Shown in pieces: positions 7,396 to 15,901 of a DNA stretch of 64,000 nucleotides. The translations under genes were made by a program, and so were the position numbers. The notes under the pieces are model-generated. The model searched no databases, had not been told where the DNA came from, and saw only the letters and a list, made by a program, of their open reading frames with translations. The stretch is from Rubrivivax gelatinosus IL144 (GTDB lineage: Bacteria > Pseudomonadota > Gammaproteobacteria > Burkholderiales > Burkholderiaceae_C). Within the stretch, counting starts at the first letter, position 1, and each line of letters starts with the position of its first letter. Where the stretch lies: contig NC_017075.1 of NCBI RefSeq assembly GCF_000284255.1, positions 4,340,001 to 4,404,000 of the forward strand, given 5' to 3'.

Positions 7396-9093
7396 ATGAG
7401 CAGCCTCCTGATCCGCAACGGCCAGGTCATCGACCCGGCCAACCCGAACAGCGGCAGCGTGCGTGACATCGCCGTGCTCGGCGGCCGCATCGTCGAGCCT
7501 GAAGCGGGCCGCCCCTACGACGAGACCGTCGACGCCAGCGGCTGCGTCGTGATGGCCGGCGGCATCGATCTGCATACGCACGTCGGCGGCGGCAAGGTCA
7601 ACCTCGCGCGGCTCTTGATGACCGACGACCACCGCGCCGAGGCCGGGCCGATCCCGCTGCCGACGAATGCGCTGGAGCTGCCGTCCTGCGGCCACAGCAC
7701 GCCCGGCACGCTGGCCACCGCCTACCGTTATGTCGAGATGGGCTACACCGCCGCCTTCGAGCCGGCGATGGTGCCCAGCAACGCACGCCACGCCCACATG
7801 GAGATGGGCGACATGCCGGTGCTCGACCACGGCGCCTACGTGATGCTGGGCAGCGACGAGCTGTTCCTCGAACTGCTGGCCGCCGGCGGCCCCGAGCAGC
7901 GCAATTTCGCGCAGATCCGCGACTACGTCGCCTGGACCGTCAACGCCAGCAAGGCGATGGGCGTGAAGGTCGTCAACCCGGGCGGCATCTCGGCCTTCAA
8001 GTTCAACCAGCGCAAGCTCGACGTCGACGAAGCCCACGTGCACTGGGGCGTGACGCCGCGCCAGGTGGTGCGCACGCTGGCGCGCGCGGTGCACGAACTG
8101 GGCATGCCGCACCCGCTGCACATCCACGGCAGCAACCTGGGCGTGGCCGGCAACATCGCGTCGACGCTGGAGACCATCGAGGCGCTCGAAGGCCTGCCGG
8201 CGCACCTGACGCACGTGCAGTTCCACGCCTACGGCACCGACGGGCCGAAGAAGTTCTCGTCGGCCGCGCGCGAGCTGGCCGAGGCCGTGGACGCGCATCC
8301 GAACGTCAGCATCGACGTCGGCCAGATCATCTTCGGCCAGACCGTCACCGCCTCGGGCGACACGATGCGCCAGCACGCGCAGTCGCAGCTAGCAACACCG
8401 CGCAAATGGGTCGGCGCCGACATCGAATGCACCGCCGGCTGCGGCGTCGTGCCCTTCCGCTACCGCGAACAGAGCTACGTCAATGCGCTGCAGTGGGTCA
8501 TCGGGCTCGAGCTCTTCCTGCTGGTCAAGAACCCCTGGCAGGTCGTGCTGACCACCGACCACCCGAACGGCGGCCCGTTCACCAGCTACCCGCATTTGAT
8601 CCGCTTGCTGATGGACCGCTCGTTCCGCGAGGAGCAACTCGCCCGGCTGCACCCGGACGTGGCCGCGAACTGCGCGCTGCGCTCGATGAGCCGCGAGCTG
8701 ACGCTGGACGAGATCGCGGTGATGACGCGCGCCGGCCCGGCGCGCCTGCTGGGGCTGGCCGACCGCGGCCATCTGGGCGTCGGCTCGGCAGCCGACATCG
8801 CCGTCTACCGCGACGAGGCCGACCGGGAGGCGATGTTCGCGACGCCGACGCACGTGTTCAAGGACGGCGCCGCGGTCGCACATTCGGGCCGCGTGCTCGC
8901 GCTGCCGACCGGCGGCGTGCACTTCGTCGAGCCGGGTTACGACCCGATCATCGAGAAGACGCTGCGCCGCCACTGGGACCAGAACCGCTCGATGCGCTTC
9001 GACCACGTGTGCATCACGCACGACGAACTCTGCCGCTGCGGCCGCGGCGGGCGGCTGCTGCCGGCGGCGCTGTTCGACGGGAGTGAGGGATGA
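7396..9093 (+). CDS. fhcA: Formyltransferase/hydrolase complex subunit A (formylmethanofuran dehydrogenase subunit A)
   Basis: The 565-residue protein is an amidohydrolase. Near residue 55 it has GGIDLHTHVGG, whose HxH binds the metal pair, followed by PLHIHGSNLG, THVQFHAYG and LTTDHPNGGPF segments typical of FwdA/FhcA. In Fhc this subunit hydrolyses formylmethylofuran to formate. The start ATG at 7396 has no strong ribosome site because the repeat array runs to just before it. The gene overlaps fhcD by 4 nt (ATGA). Separation from fhcB means it may depend on read-through across the array or on a new promoter. Confidence 0.93.
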   Translation: MSSLLIRNGQVIDPANPNSGSVRDIAVLGGRIVEPEAGRPYDETVDASGCVVMAGGIDLHTHVGGGKVNLARLLMTDDHRAEAGPIPLPTNALELPSCGHSTPGTLATAYRYVEMGYTAAFEPAMVPSNARHAHMEMGDMPVLDHGAYVMLGSDELFLELLAAGGPEQRNFAQIRDYVAWTVNASKAMGVKVVNPGGISAFKFNQRKLDVDEAHVHWGVTPRQVVRTLARAVHELGMPHPLHIHGSNLGVAGNIASTLETIEALEGLPAHLTHVQFHAYGTDGPKKFSSAARELAEAVDAHPNVSIDVGQIIFGQTVTASGDTMRQHAQSQLATPRKWVGADIECTAGCGVVPFRYREQSYVNALQWVIGLELFLLVKNPWQVVLTTDHPNGGPFTSYPHLIRLLMDRSFREEQLARLHPDVAANCALRSMSRELTLDEIAVMTRAGPARLLGLADRGHLGVGSAADIAVYRDEADREAMFATPTHVFKDGAAVAHSGRVLALPTGGVHFVEPGYDPIIEKTLRRHWDQNRSMRFDHVCITHDELCRCGRGGRLLPAALFDGSEG

Positions 9094-10013
9094 GCGAAGC
9101 CGTCGTGCTGAACGGCGTCGTCGTCGACGCCACCTTCGCCGAAGCCTTCCCGATGAAGGCCACGCGCATCGTCGTCACCGCGCACACGCCGCACTGGGCC
9201 GAGCAGGCCGGGCTGGCGGCCACCGGCTTCGCCACCTCGGTCATCGGCTGCGGCTGCGAAGCCGGCATCGAGCGCCGGCTGTCGCCCGACGAAACCCCCG
9301 ACGGCCGCCCCGGCGTCGCGCTGCTGTTCTTCGCGATGTCGGGCAAGGAGCTGGCCAAGCAGCTGGAGCGCCGCGTCGGCCAGTGCATCCTGACCTGCCC
9401 GACGACCGCGGTCTACTCCGGGCTGGCCGACGACGAGCCGGTGGCGCTGGGCCGGAACCTGCGGTTCTTCGGCGACGGCTGGCAGATCGCCAAGCAGATC
9501 GGCGGCCAGCGCTTCTGGCGCGTGCCGGTGATGGACGGCGAGTTCGTCGCCCAGGAATCGACGCCGGTGGTCAAGGCCGTCGGCGGCGGCAACCTGCTGC
9601 TGCTGGCGCGCGACACCGACGCCGCGCTCGTCGCCGCCGAAGCCGCGGTCGCCGCGATGCGCCGCGTGCCCAACGTCGTGATGCCCTTCCCCGGCGGCGT
9701 CGTGCGCTCGGGCTCCAAGGTCGGCAGCAAGTACCCGGCGCTGTCGGCGTCGACCAACGACGCCTTCTGCCCGTCGCTGGTCGGGCTGGTGGCCAGGACC
9801 GAGCTGACGCCCGACGTGGGTTGCGTGATGGAGGTCGTCATCGACGGGCTGTCGGCGGCCGACGTCGCGGCGGCGATGAAAGCCGGGCTGGACGCCGCGC
9901 TGGCGCTGGGTGCCGCCGGCGGGCTGCGGCGCGTCTCGGCCGGCAACTACGGCGGCAAGCTCGGGCCCTTCCACTTCCATCTTCACGAGCTGCTGCCCGG
10001 AGGCGCGCCATGA
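9090..10013 (+). CDS. fhcD: Formylmethanofuran--tetrahydromethanopterin formyltransferase
   Basis: The 307-residue protein begins LNGVVVDATFAEAFPMKATR and contains TGFATSVIGCGCEAGIER, a hallmark of the Ftr/FhcD family. It ends GGKLGPFHFHLHELL. It transfers the formyl group between H4MPT and methylofuran inside the FhcABCD complex and is cytoplasmic. It overlaps fhcA at its start and fhcC at its end by 4 nt each, so A, D and C are translationally coupled. Length and motifs are complete. Confidence 0.95.
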   Translation: MSEAVVLNGVVVDATFAEAFPMKATRIVVTAHTPHWAEQAGLAATGFATSVIGCGCEAGIERRLSPDETPDGRPGVALLFFAMSGKELAKQLERRVGQCILTCPTTAVYSGLADDEPVALGRNLRFFGDGWQIAKQIGGQRFWRVPVMDGEFVAQESTPVVKAVGGGNLLLLARDTDAALVAAEAAVAAMRRVPNVVMPFPGGVVRSGSKVGSKYPALSASTNDAFCPSLVGLVARTELTPDVGCVMEVVIDGLSAADVAAAMKAGLDAALALGAAGGLRRVSAGNYGGKLGPFHFHLHELLPGGAP

Positions 10014-10825
10014 GCGGCTGGACGCTGACGCTGCGCCGGCCGCCGCCGCTGCGCCTGGACCTGCGCGCGCTGCAGCCGGCCGCGCTGGCCACGCTGGGTG
10101 CCGCCGAGATGGCCCGCCTGCCGCTGGGCCACGGCCGCGGCAAGCTGGCGCTGGGCGAATGCTTCGACGTCGCGGCGCGCGACGACGAGACGCTGGTCAT
10201 CGCCGGCGACACCGCCCGCTGCGACCGCATCGGCTGGCAGATGGCCGCCGGCCGGCTGCTCGTCGACGGCCCGGCGGGCGACTACGCCGGTGCCGGCATG
10301 ATCGGCGGCAGGCTGGACGTGCGCGGCGACGCCGGCGCGCTGGCCGGCTGCGAGATGCGCGGCGGCACGCTGGACATCCACGGCAACGTCGGCGACTTCT
10401 GCGCCGGCCCGCTGCCCGGCAGCCTGGACGGCATGCGCGGCGGCACGCTCGTCGTGCGCGGCGACGCCGGCGCGCGCCTGGCCGACCGCATGCGCCGCGG
10501 CACGCTCGTCGTCTTCGGCAACGCCGGCGACTGGGCGGCGTCGCGGCTGGTGGCCGGCACCGTGGCCGTCGCCGGCCGCGTCGGCGCACACGCCGGCTAC
10601 GGCATGCGGCGCGGCAGCGTCGTCGTGCTCGGAGACCCCGACGCCGGCCCGCCCGCGCCCAGCTTCGTGCCGTCGCAGGACGACGTGACGGTATTCTGGC
10701 GACTGCTCGCGCGCGACCTCGCCCGGCACGGCGGGGTCTTCGCCGACCTGCCCCGGCGCGGCATCGTGCGCCACCGCGGCGACCTCGCCGCCGGCGGGCT
10801 GGGCGAGTGGATCGCCGTGCGCTGA
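10010..10825 (+). CDS. fhcC: Formyltransferase/hydrolase complex subunit C (formylmethanofuran dehydrogenase subunit C)
   Basis: The 271-residue protein contains the repeated MxGGxLxVxGxxG pattern of the GXGXG beta-helix shared with the glutamate synthase alpha domain. Examples are MIGGRLDVRGDAG, MRGGTLDIHGNVG and MRRGTLVVFGNAG between roughly residues 95 and 205. This subunit supports the FhcA and FhcD parts of the complex. The start overlaps the fhcD stop (ATGA). The order B-A-D-C followed by a Fae-type gene fits methylotrophic proteobacteria. Confidence 0.92.
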   Translation: MSGWTLTLRRPPPLRLDLRALQPAALATLGAAEMARLPLGHGRGKLALGECFDVAARDDETLVIAGDTARCDRIGWQMAAGRLLVDGPAGDYAGAGMIGGRLDVRGDAGALAGCEMRGGTLDIHGNVGDFCAGPLPGSLDGMRGGTLVVRGDAGARLADRMRRGTLVVFGNAGDWAASRLVAGTVAVAGRVGAHAGYGMRRGSVVVLGDPDAGPPAPSFVPSQDDVTVFWRLLARDLARHGGVFADLPRRGIVRHRGDLAAGGLGEWIAVR

Positions 10826-10856
10826 CCCTCTTGTTGAACGACCGCGAGAACCGACG

Positions 10857-11390
10857 ATGCCCCGCGACTACCTCTTCCACGCCGGCGAAGCCACCGTGCT
10901 GGCCAAGGACGGCCAGTTCACCGACGCGATGCCCGAGATCCTGATCGGCCGCACCGACGGCCCGGTGGGCCACGCCTTCGCCAACATGATGGCGCAGAGC
11001 AAGGGCCACACGGCGATGTTCGCGATCCGCGCCTGCAACCAGCTCGTGCGCCCGGCGACGATCATGGTGCCCAAGGTGACGCTGAAGGACAGCGCCAACA
11101 TCGAGCTCTTCGGCGGCGTCGTGCAGAGCGCCACCGCCGACGCGGTGGTCGACTGCCTGATCGAGAACGTGATCCCGCGCGAGATGGCCCACGAGCTGTG
11201 CATCGTCAGCCTGGTCTGGATCGACCCGCGCTGCGCCCAGGACCCGAACCTGGACAAGCGCGACATGTACCGCACCAACTATGAGGCGACGAAGCTGGCG
11301 ATCATGCGCGCATTGAACGACGAGCCATCGGTCGACGAACTGATCGCGAATCGCCACCGCATCAAACACGACATGGACGACTGGTCCTGA
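10857..11390 (+). CDS. Formaldehyde-activating enzyme homologue (Fae-like, catalytic His replaced)
   Basis: The 177-residue protein is clearly of the Fae family: ILIGRTDGPVGHAFANMM near the N-terminus, PATIMVPKVTLKD in the middle, and NYEATKLAIMRALNDEP near the end. True Fae joins formaldehyde to H4MPT. Aligned by eye with the M. extorquens enzyme ([20 protein letters not shown]), its catalytic histidine (called His17 in the structural literature, from memory) falls on methionine in AMPEILIG. So it may be a paralogue of the fae2/fae3 type with another role, such as binding or sensing. It lies 31 bp after fhcC and 8 bp before pabBC, probably in the same operon. Confidence 0.85.
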   Translation: MPRDYLFHAGEATVLAKDGQFTDAMPEILIGRTDGPVGHAFANMMAQSKGHTAMFAIRACNQLVRPATIMVPKVTLKDSANIELFGGVVQSATADAVVDCLIENVIPREMAHELCIVSLVWIDPRCAQDPNLDKRDMYRTNYEATKLAIMRALNDEPSVDELIANRHRIKHDMDDWS

Positions 11391-11398
11391 ACCCGGCC

Positions 11399-13261
11399 AT
11401 GGACGTCTGCGCGCTGCTCGACGACCGCGACGCCACGGCCGCGTCGACTACGAGCCGGCTCTACACCGGCTTCGTGCACGAGCACCGCTGCACCGACCCG
11501 GCGACGCTGGACGCGACCTGGGACGCCGTCGCGGCCGACCAGCGCGCCGGGCTGCACGCGCTGTTGCTGGCCGACTACGAGTGGGGCGCGAAGCTGCAGC
11601 GCGCCGGCACGGCGCGGCTGGCGGCCGACGACGGGTCCAGCCTGCGGGTGCTGATGTTCCGCCGGCTGGAGCTCCTGTCGCGCGTGCAGGCCGACGCCTG
11701 GCTCGCCGCCCAGCCCGGCGCCGGCGACGCGGCCGGCGTCGGCGCGCTCGAACCCAGCGTCTCACGCGACGAGTTCCGCACCGCGATCGCACGCATCCAC
11801 GAGGCCATCGCCGCCGGCGAGACCTACCAGGTCAACTACACCTACCGCCTGCACGGCCGCGCCTGGGGCGCGCCGGTGGCGCTGTACCGCGCCTTGCGCG
11901 CGCGCCAGCCGGTGGCCTACGGCGCCTACGTCGTGCTGCCGCCGGGCGGGCCGGCGACGCATGTGCTGTCGTGCTCGCCGGAGCTCTTCGTGCGCCACGA
12001 GGCCGGTGTCGTCACCGCGCGGCCGATGAAGGGCACGGCGCCGCGCACCGGTGCGCCCGAAGGCGACAGCGAGACGGCGCGGCTGCTGTCGCTGGACGTC
12101 AAGAACCGCGCCGAGAACCTGATGATCGTCGACCTGCTGCGCAACGACCTCGGCCGCGTCGCCGAGATCGGCTCGGTCCAGGTGCCGGCGCTGTTCTCGA
12201 TCGAGCCCTACGCGACGGTGTTCCAGATGACCTCGACGGTGCAGGCGCGGCTGCGGCCCGAGGTCGGGCCGGCGGCGCTGCTGCGTGCGATCTTCCCCTG
12301 CGGCTCGATCACCGGCGCGCCCAAGCTGCACACGATGGGCCTGATCGCCGGGCTGGAGACGACGCCGCGCGGCCTGTACTGCGGCGCCATCGGCTGGCTC
12401 GACGCGCCGCCGCCCGGGCGTGCGCTCGGCGACCTGTGCTGGTCGGTCGCGATCCGCACGCTCTCGCTGGCCGCCCCCGACGCCTGCGGCACCCGCGCGC
12501 TGACGCTGGGCGTCGGCGCCGGCATCGTGCAGGACAGCCGCGCCGACGACGAGTACGACGAGTGCCGGCTGAAGGCGCGTTTCCTCACCGGCCTGGACCC
12601 GGGTTTCGAACTGATCGAGACCGTGCGCGCCGAGGCCGACGGACGTTTGCCGCTGCTGGAGCGCCACCTCGCGCGGCTGGCGGCCAGCGCCGCCGCGCTC
12701 GGTTTCACACTCGACGCCGACGCGGCGCGGCGTGCGCTGCAGGCCGCCGCTGCCGCGGGTGCCGGCCTCGCCCAGCGCCTGCGGCTGACGCTGGCGCACG
12801 ACGGCCGCATCACCGTCGTGCGCGCGCCGCTGGCGCCGCTGCCGCCCGGCCCGGTTCGGCTGCGCTGGGCCGAGGCGCCGCTGCCCGGCCCGCGCCCGCT
12901 GGCCGCGCACAAGACCACCGAGCGTGCGCTCTACGACGCCGGCGTGCGCGCCGCCGAGGCCGCCGGCGCCTTCGACACGCTGTTCTGCAACGCCGACGGC
13001 CGCGTCGTCGAAGGCGGGCGCTGCACGCTGTTCGCCAGGCTCGACGGCCGCTGGTGCACGCCGCCGCTGGCCGACGGCGCACTGGCCGGCGTGCAGCGGG
13101 CCGCGCTGCTGGCCGACCCGGCCTGGGACGCCGTCGAACGGCCGCTGACGCGCGCCGAGGTCGAACGCGCCGAAGCCCTCGTCGTCTGCAACGCGCTGCG
13201 CGGGGTGCTCGAAGTCGCCGACATCACCGCCGCGGCCCGCGCTCCGGCGCTGGCCGGATGA
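11399..13261 (+). CDS. pabBC: Fused aminodeoxychorismate synthase component I / aminodeoxychorismate lyase
   Basis: The 620-residue protein has a chorismate-binding PabB domain up to about residue 400. It carries RPMKGTAPR with Lys211, where aminodeoxychorismate synthases have lysine and anthranilate synthases do not, then AENLMIVDLLRNDLGR and FPCGSITGAPK. A class IV aminotransferase PabC domain follows, with HKTTERALYD and the pyridoxal-phosphate lysine at 505. Together they make p-aminobenzoate, supplying both folate and methanopterin. The location beside fhc genes fits provision for H4MPT, but a general folate role is equally possible. The ATG at 11399 follows the fae-like stop by 8 bp, and the stop overlaps the HAD gene. 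Confidence 0.92.
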   Translation: MDVCALLDDRDATAASTTSRLYTGFVHEHRCTDPATLDATWDAVAADQRAGLHALLLADYEWGAKLQRAGTARLAADDGSSLRVLMFRRLELLSRVQADAWLAAQPGAGDAAGVGALEPSVSRDEFRTAIARIHEAIAAGETYQVNYTYRLHGRAWGAPVALYRALRARQPVAYGAYVVLPPGGPATHVLSCSPELFVRHEAGVVTARPMKGTAPRTGAPEGDSETARLLSLDVKNRAENLMIVDLLRNDLGRVAEIGSVQVPALFSIEPYATVFQMTSTVQARLRPEVGPAALLRAIFPCGSITGAPKLHTMGLIAGLETTPRGLYCGAIGWLDAPPPGRALGDLCWSVAIRTLSLAAPDACGTRALTLGVGAGIVQDSRADDEYDECRLKARFLTGLDPGFELIETVRAEADGRLPLLERHLARLAASAAALGFTLDADAARRALQAAAAAGAGLAQRLRLTLAHDGRITVVRAPLAPLPPGPVRLRWAEAPLPGPRPLAAHKTTERALYDAGVRAAEAAGAFDTLFCNADGRVVEGGRCTLFARLDGRWCTPPLADGALAGVQRAALLADPAWDAVERPLTRAEVERAEALVVCNALRGVLEVADITAAARAPALAG

Positions 13262-13926
13262 GGCTCGCGCTCTTCGACCTCGACCACACGCTGATCGACT
13301 TCGACAGCGGCCAGGCCTGGACACGCTTTCTCGTCGCGCGCGGCGCGCTGCCGGCCGACGCCGAGGCCTGTTACCTCGCCTTCTGCCACCAGTACGTCGC
13401 CGGCACGCTGGACATCCACGCGATGCACCGCGCGGTGCTGGCGCCGCTGGCCGCCCACGCACCCGGGCAGCTGCGCGCCTGGCGCGAAGCCTTCGCCGCC
13501 GAGATCGCGCCGCGCCTGCCGGGCGCGATGCGCGACATCGTCGACGCGCACCAGGCCAACGGCGACCTGTGCGCCGTCGTCACCGCGACCTCGCGTTTCG
13601 TCGCCGAACCCTTCGCGCGGGCCTTCGGCATCGAGCATCTGGTCGCCACCGAGGCGGTGCTGGACGTCGAGGGCCGGCCGACCGGCGAGATCGACGGCCT
13701 GCCCTGTTTCCGCGAACACAAGCCGGCGCGGGTCGCCGCCTGGCTGGCGGGGCTGGGCGCACGCACGCTGGCCGACTTCGGCGAGAGCTGGTTCTATTCC
13801 GACTCGGCCAGCGACCTGCCGCTGCTGCAGGCGGTGACGCACCCGGTCGCGGTGCGGCCCGACGCACGGCTGCGTGCGCACGCCCAGGCCGCCGGCTGGC
13901 CGGTGCACGACACGCTTCGAGCGTGA
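13258..13926 (+). CDS. HAD-superfamily IB phosphatase
   Basis: The 222-residue protein opens [18 protein letters not shown], the DxDxT nucleophile motif. It has a VVTATSRF motif II region and ends with [12 protein letters not shown], the metal-binding acidic motif of the serB-like IB branch. It should be a cytoplasmic Mg-dependent phosphomonoesterase. The substrate cannot be read from the sequence: relatives act on phosphoserine, histidinol phosphate or unknown compounds. The start overlaps the pabBC stop (ATGA), so the two are co-expressed. A phosphate-removal step in cofactor synthesis is conceivable but unproven. Confidence 0.82.
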   Translation: MRLALFDLDHTLIDFDSGQAWTRFLVARGALPADAEACYLAFCHQYVAGTLDIHAMHRAVLAPLAAHAPGQLRAWREAFAAEIAPRLPGAMRDIVDAHQANGDLCAVVTATSRFVAEPFARAFGIEHLVATEAVLDVEGRPTGEIDGLPCFREHKPARVAAWLAGLGARTLADFGESWFYSDSASDLPLLQAVTHPVAVRPDARLRAHAQAAGWPVHDTLRA

Positions 13927-13969
13927 CCGAACACCGCGGCGCCGGGGGTTTGTCCGGAGGCTTGCGGCC

Positions 13970-13997
13970 TCAAACAGGCCCGGCAGCACGCCGATCA
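13970..13997 (+). promoter_or_regulatory. Possible sigma-28 (FliA) promoter of the chemotaxis receptor
   Basis: TCAA at 13970-13973 and GCCGATCA at 13990-13997 are 16 nt apart and lie 42 nt upstream of the receptor start. The flagellar sigma consensus is TAAA-15-GCCGATAA, so this is a near match with one extra spacer base. Confidence 0.45.
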
Positions 13998-14038
13998 CAA
14001 GGCATGCAGTAGCGCCCGCGGTGGCGCCGGAGGCCGCC

Positions 14039-15133
14039 ATGGAATGGATTCGCCGCGTCAGCCTGGTGCAGCGCGTGACGATCGGCTTCGCGCTCAGCTT
14101 CGCGCTGTTCGCCGCGCTGGCCGTCGAAGCCCTGCTGACGAACCCGGCGAACCTGCTGGTCGTGTCGCTGGCGAGCTTCGGCGCGGTGGCCTCGGCGCTC
14201 ACCGGCTGGGCGATCCGCGCCAGCATCCGCGTCACCGTCGAGCCGACGGTGCACTGCGTCTCGCGCATCGCCGCCGGCGACCTGGAGACGAAGATCGAAT
14301 CGCCCGGCCGCGACGAGATCGCCTGGCTGCGCGCCGAACTCAACGGCATGCGCAAGAAGCTGCGCACGATGGTGATGGAGGTGCGCCTGGCCGCCGGCAG
14401 CGTCGGCGAGGCCTCGCGCGAGATCGCCAGCGGCAACGTCGACCTGTCGGACCGCACCGAGAGCCAGGCCGGCGCGCTGCAGCAGACCGCGAGTTCGATG
14501 CAGCAGCTGGCCGAAGCGGTGCAGCGCAACGCCGAGCACACGGCGACGGCGCGTTCGCTGGTCGCCGAGTCCAGCGCCGTGGCCGACCGCGGCGCTTCGA
14601 CGATGCGCAGCGTCGTGCAGCGCATGGACGAGATCCACGCCAGCGCCGCGCGCATCGGCGAGATCGTCGGCGTCATCGACGGCATCGCCTTCCAGACCAA
14701 TCTGCTGGCGCTGAACGCGGCCGTCGAGGCGGCGCGTGCCGGCGAACAGGGGCGTGGCTTCGCCGTCGTCGCCTCCGAGGTGCGCGCGCTGGCGCAGCGC
14801 AGTTCGACCGCGGCACGCGAGATCAAGACGCTGATCGGCGCCTCGTCGGCCCAGGTCGGCGATGGCGCGCGCCTGGTCGGCGAGGCCGGGCGCACCATGC
14901 AGGAGGTGCACGAGAGCATCGCGCGTGTCTCGGCGCTGATCGCCGACATCGCCGAGGCCGGCAGCACGCAAGGCCAGGACATCGGCCAGCTCAGCGAGGC
15001 GATCGGCCGGCTGGACACGATGACGCAGCAGAACGCCGCGCTCGTCGAGCAGCTGGCCGCGGCGGCCAAGTCGCTGGAAGGCCAGTCGGACCGGCTGGGC
15101 ACCGCGGTGACGAGTTTCCGCGTCGGCGGCTGA
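14039..15133 (+). CDS. Methyl-accepting chemotaxis protein without a large sensor domain
   Basis: The 364-residue protein has two hydrophobic segments between about residues 10 and 60 with only a few residues between them, so almost no periplasmic ligand domain. A HAMP region follows, then a full signalling domain with the hairpin tip [23 protein letters not shown]. It should relay a signal to CheA/CheW, perhaps sensing membrane or internal state. The ATG at 14039 with CCGGAGG just upstream sets the start. A longer frame upstream lacks these signals. A sigma-28-like promoter precedes it. The final C-terminus has no NWETF-type CheR/CheB tether. Confidence 0.93.
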   Translation: MEWIRRVSLVQRVTIGFALSFALFAALAVEALLTNPANLLVVSLASFGAVASALTGWAIRASIRVTVEPTVHCVSRIAAGDLETKIESPGRDEIAWLRAELNGMRKKLRTMVMEVRLAAGSVGEASREIASGNVDLSDRTESQAGALQQTASSMQQLAEAVQRNAEHTATARSLVAESSAVADRGASTMRSVVQRMDEIHASAARIGEIVGVIDGIAFQTNLLALNAAVEAARAGEQGRGFAVVASEVRALAQRSSTAAREIKTLIGASSAQVGDGARLVGEAGRTMQEVHESIARVSALIADIAEAGSTQGQDIGQLSEAIGRLDTMTQQNAALVEQLAAAAKSLEGQSDRLGTAVTSFRVGG

Positions 15134-15139
15134 AGGTCT

Positions 15140-15787
15140 TCAGCGGCCGCCGGCACGCTCGGCGATCAGCGCGCGCAGCGCCGCGACGCGTTTGCGTGTC
15201 GCCGGGTGCGTGGCCGTGTCGGGCTGCATGCCCAGGCTGAGGAAGGCGCCGACCGCGTCCTCGCTGGCGAAACCGAGCCGGGCCAGCAGCTCCAGCGCCC
15301 AGGCGTCGGCCTCGAACTCCTGGCGGTGCGCCAGCGCCGAGGCGTCGCGGCCCAGCGCGCCGGCCACCGGGTCGGTGCGCTCGGGCGTCACCTCGCCGGG
15401 CACCCAGCGGCGGTAGACACCGCCCATCGCCGCCCAGTGGTCGCGCACGACGTGCCCCAGCTCGTGCGCGAGCACGAAGCTGCGCTGGCCTTCGGGCAAA
15501 TCGGCCAGGCGCTCGTGGGCGACGATGACGTGGCCTTGCAGCGTCTCGGCGATCGTCTCGCCGGTGATCACACGCAGCTCGACCCGGACGCCGGGTGCGG
15601 CGACGCGCAGCAGGCGCTCGAAGCTGGCGCGCACGGCGGCGGCACGCGGTCCTTCGGTGGCGAGATGGAAGGCGTCCAGCCGCTGCTGCTGCGAGTGCTC
15701 CAGCACCTCGCCGATCGCCGACGGATCGGCGGCCTGAGCCGCGGCCGTCCAGACCACCACGATCCACGCCGCCGTCGTCGCGCGCAT
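15140..15787 (-). CDS. Exported M48-family metallopeptidase
   Basis: The 215-residue protein begins with a signal peptide cleaved near AAQAAD (residue 20), so it acts in the periplasm. HELGH at residues 108-112 is the zinc site, and the downstream EFEAD supplies the third ligand, as in M48 peptidases of the HtpX/BepA group. THPATRKR near the end is also typical. It lacks the membrane segments of HtpX and the TPR part of BepA, so it is a short stand-alone form of unknown substrate. It converges on the chemotaxis gene with 6 bp between stops. Confidence 0.85.
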   Translation of the reverse strand: MRATTAAWIVVVWTAAAQAADPSAIGEVLEHSQQQRLDAFHLATEGPRAAAVRASFERLLRVAAPGVRVELRVITGETIAETLQGHVIVAHERLADLPEGQRSFVLAHELGHVVRDHWAAMGGVYRRWVPGEVTPERTDPVAGALGRDASALAHRQEFEADAWALELLARLGFASEDAVGAFLSLGMQPDTATHPATRKRVAALRALIAERAGGR

Positions 15788-15901
15788 CTCGCACCCCGCT
15801 GGCGGCGATACAGCACGGCCGCCTCGTGCGATGGTCCGGCAACGGGCGTGCCGGACCAGCGGGTTTTCCCGCCGCAGCGACGCTGCCTCGCCGCCGGGGC
15901 C

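Noticed and set aside
4970..7399. An 809-codon frame running through fhcB and the repeat array
   Set aside because: It is out of frame with FhcB, and its apparent protein repeats come only from the 252-bp unit being divisible by three.
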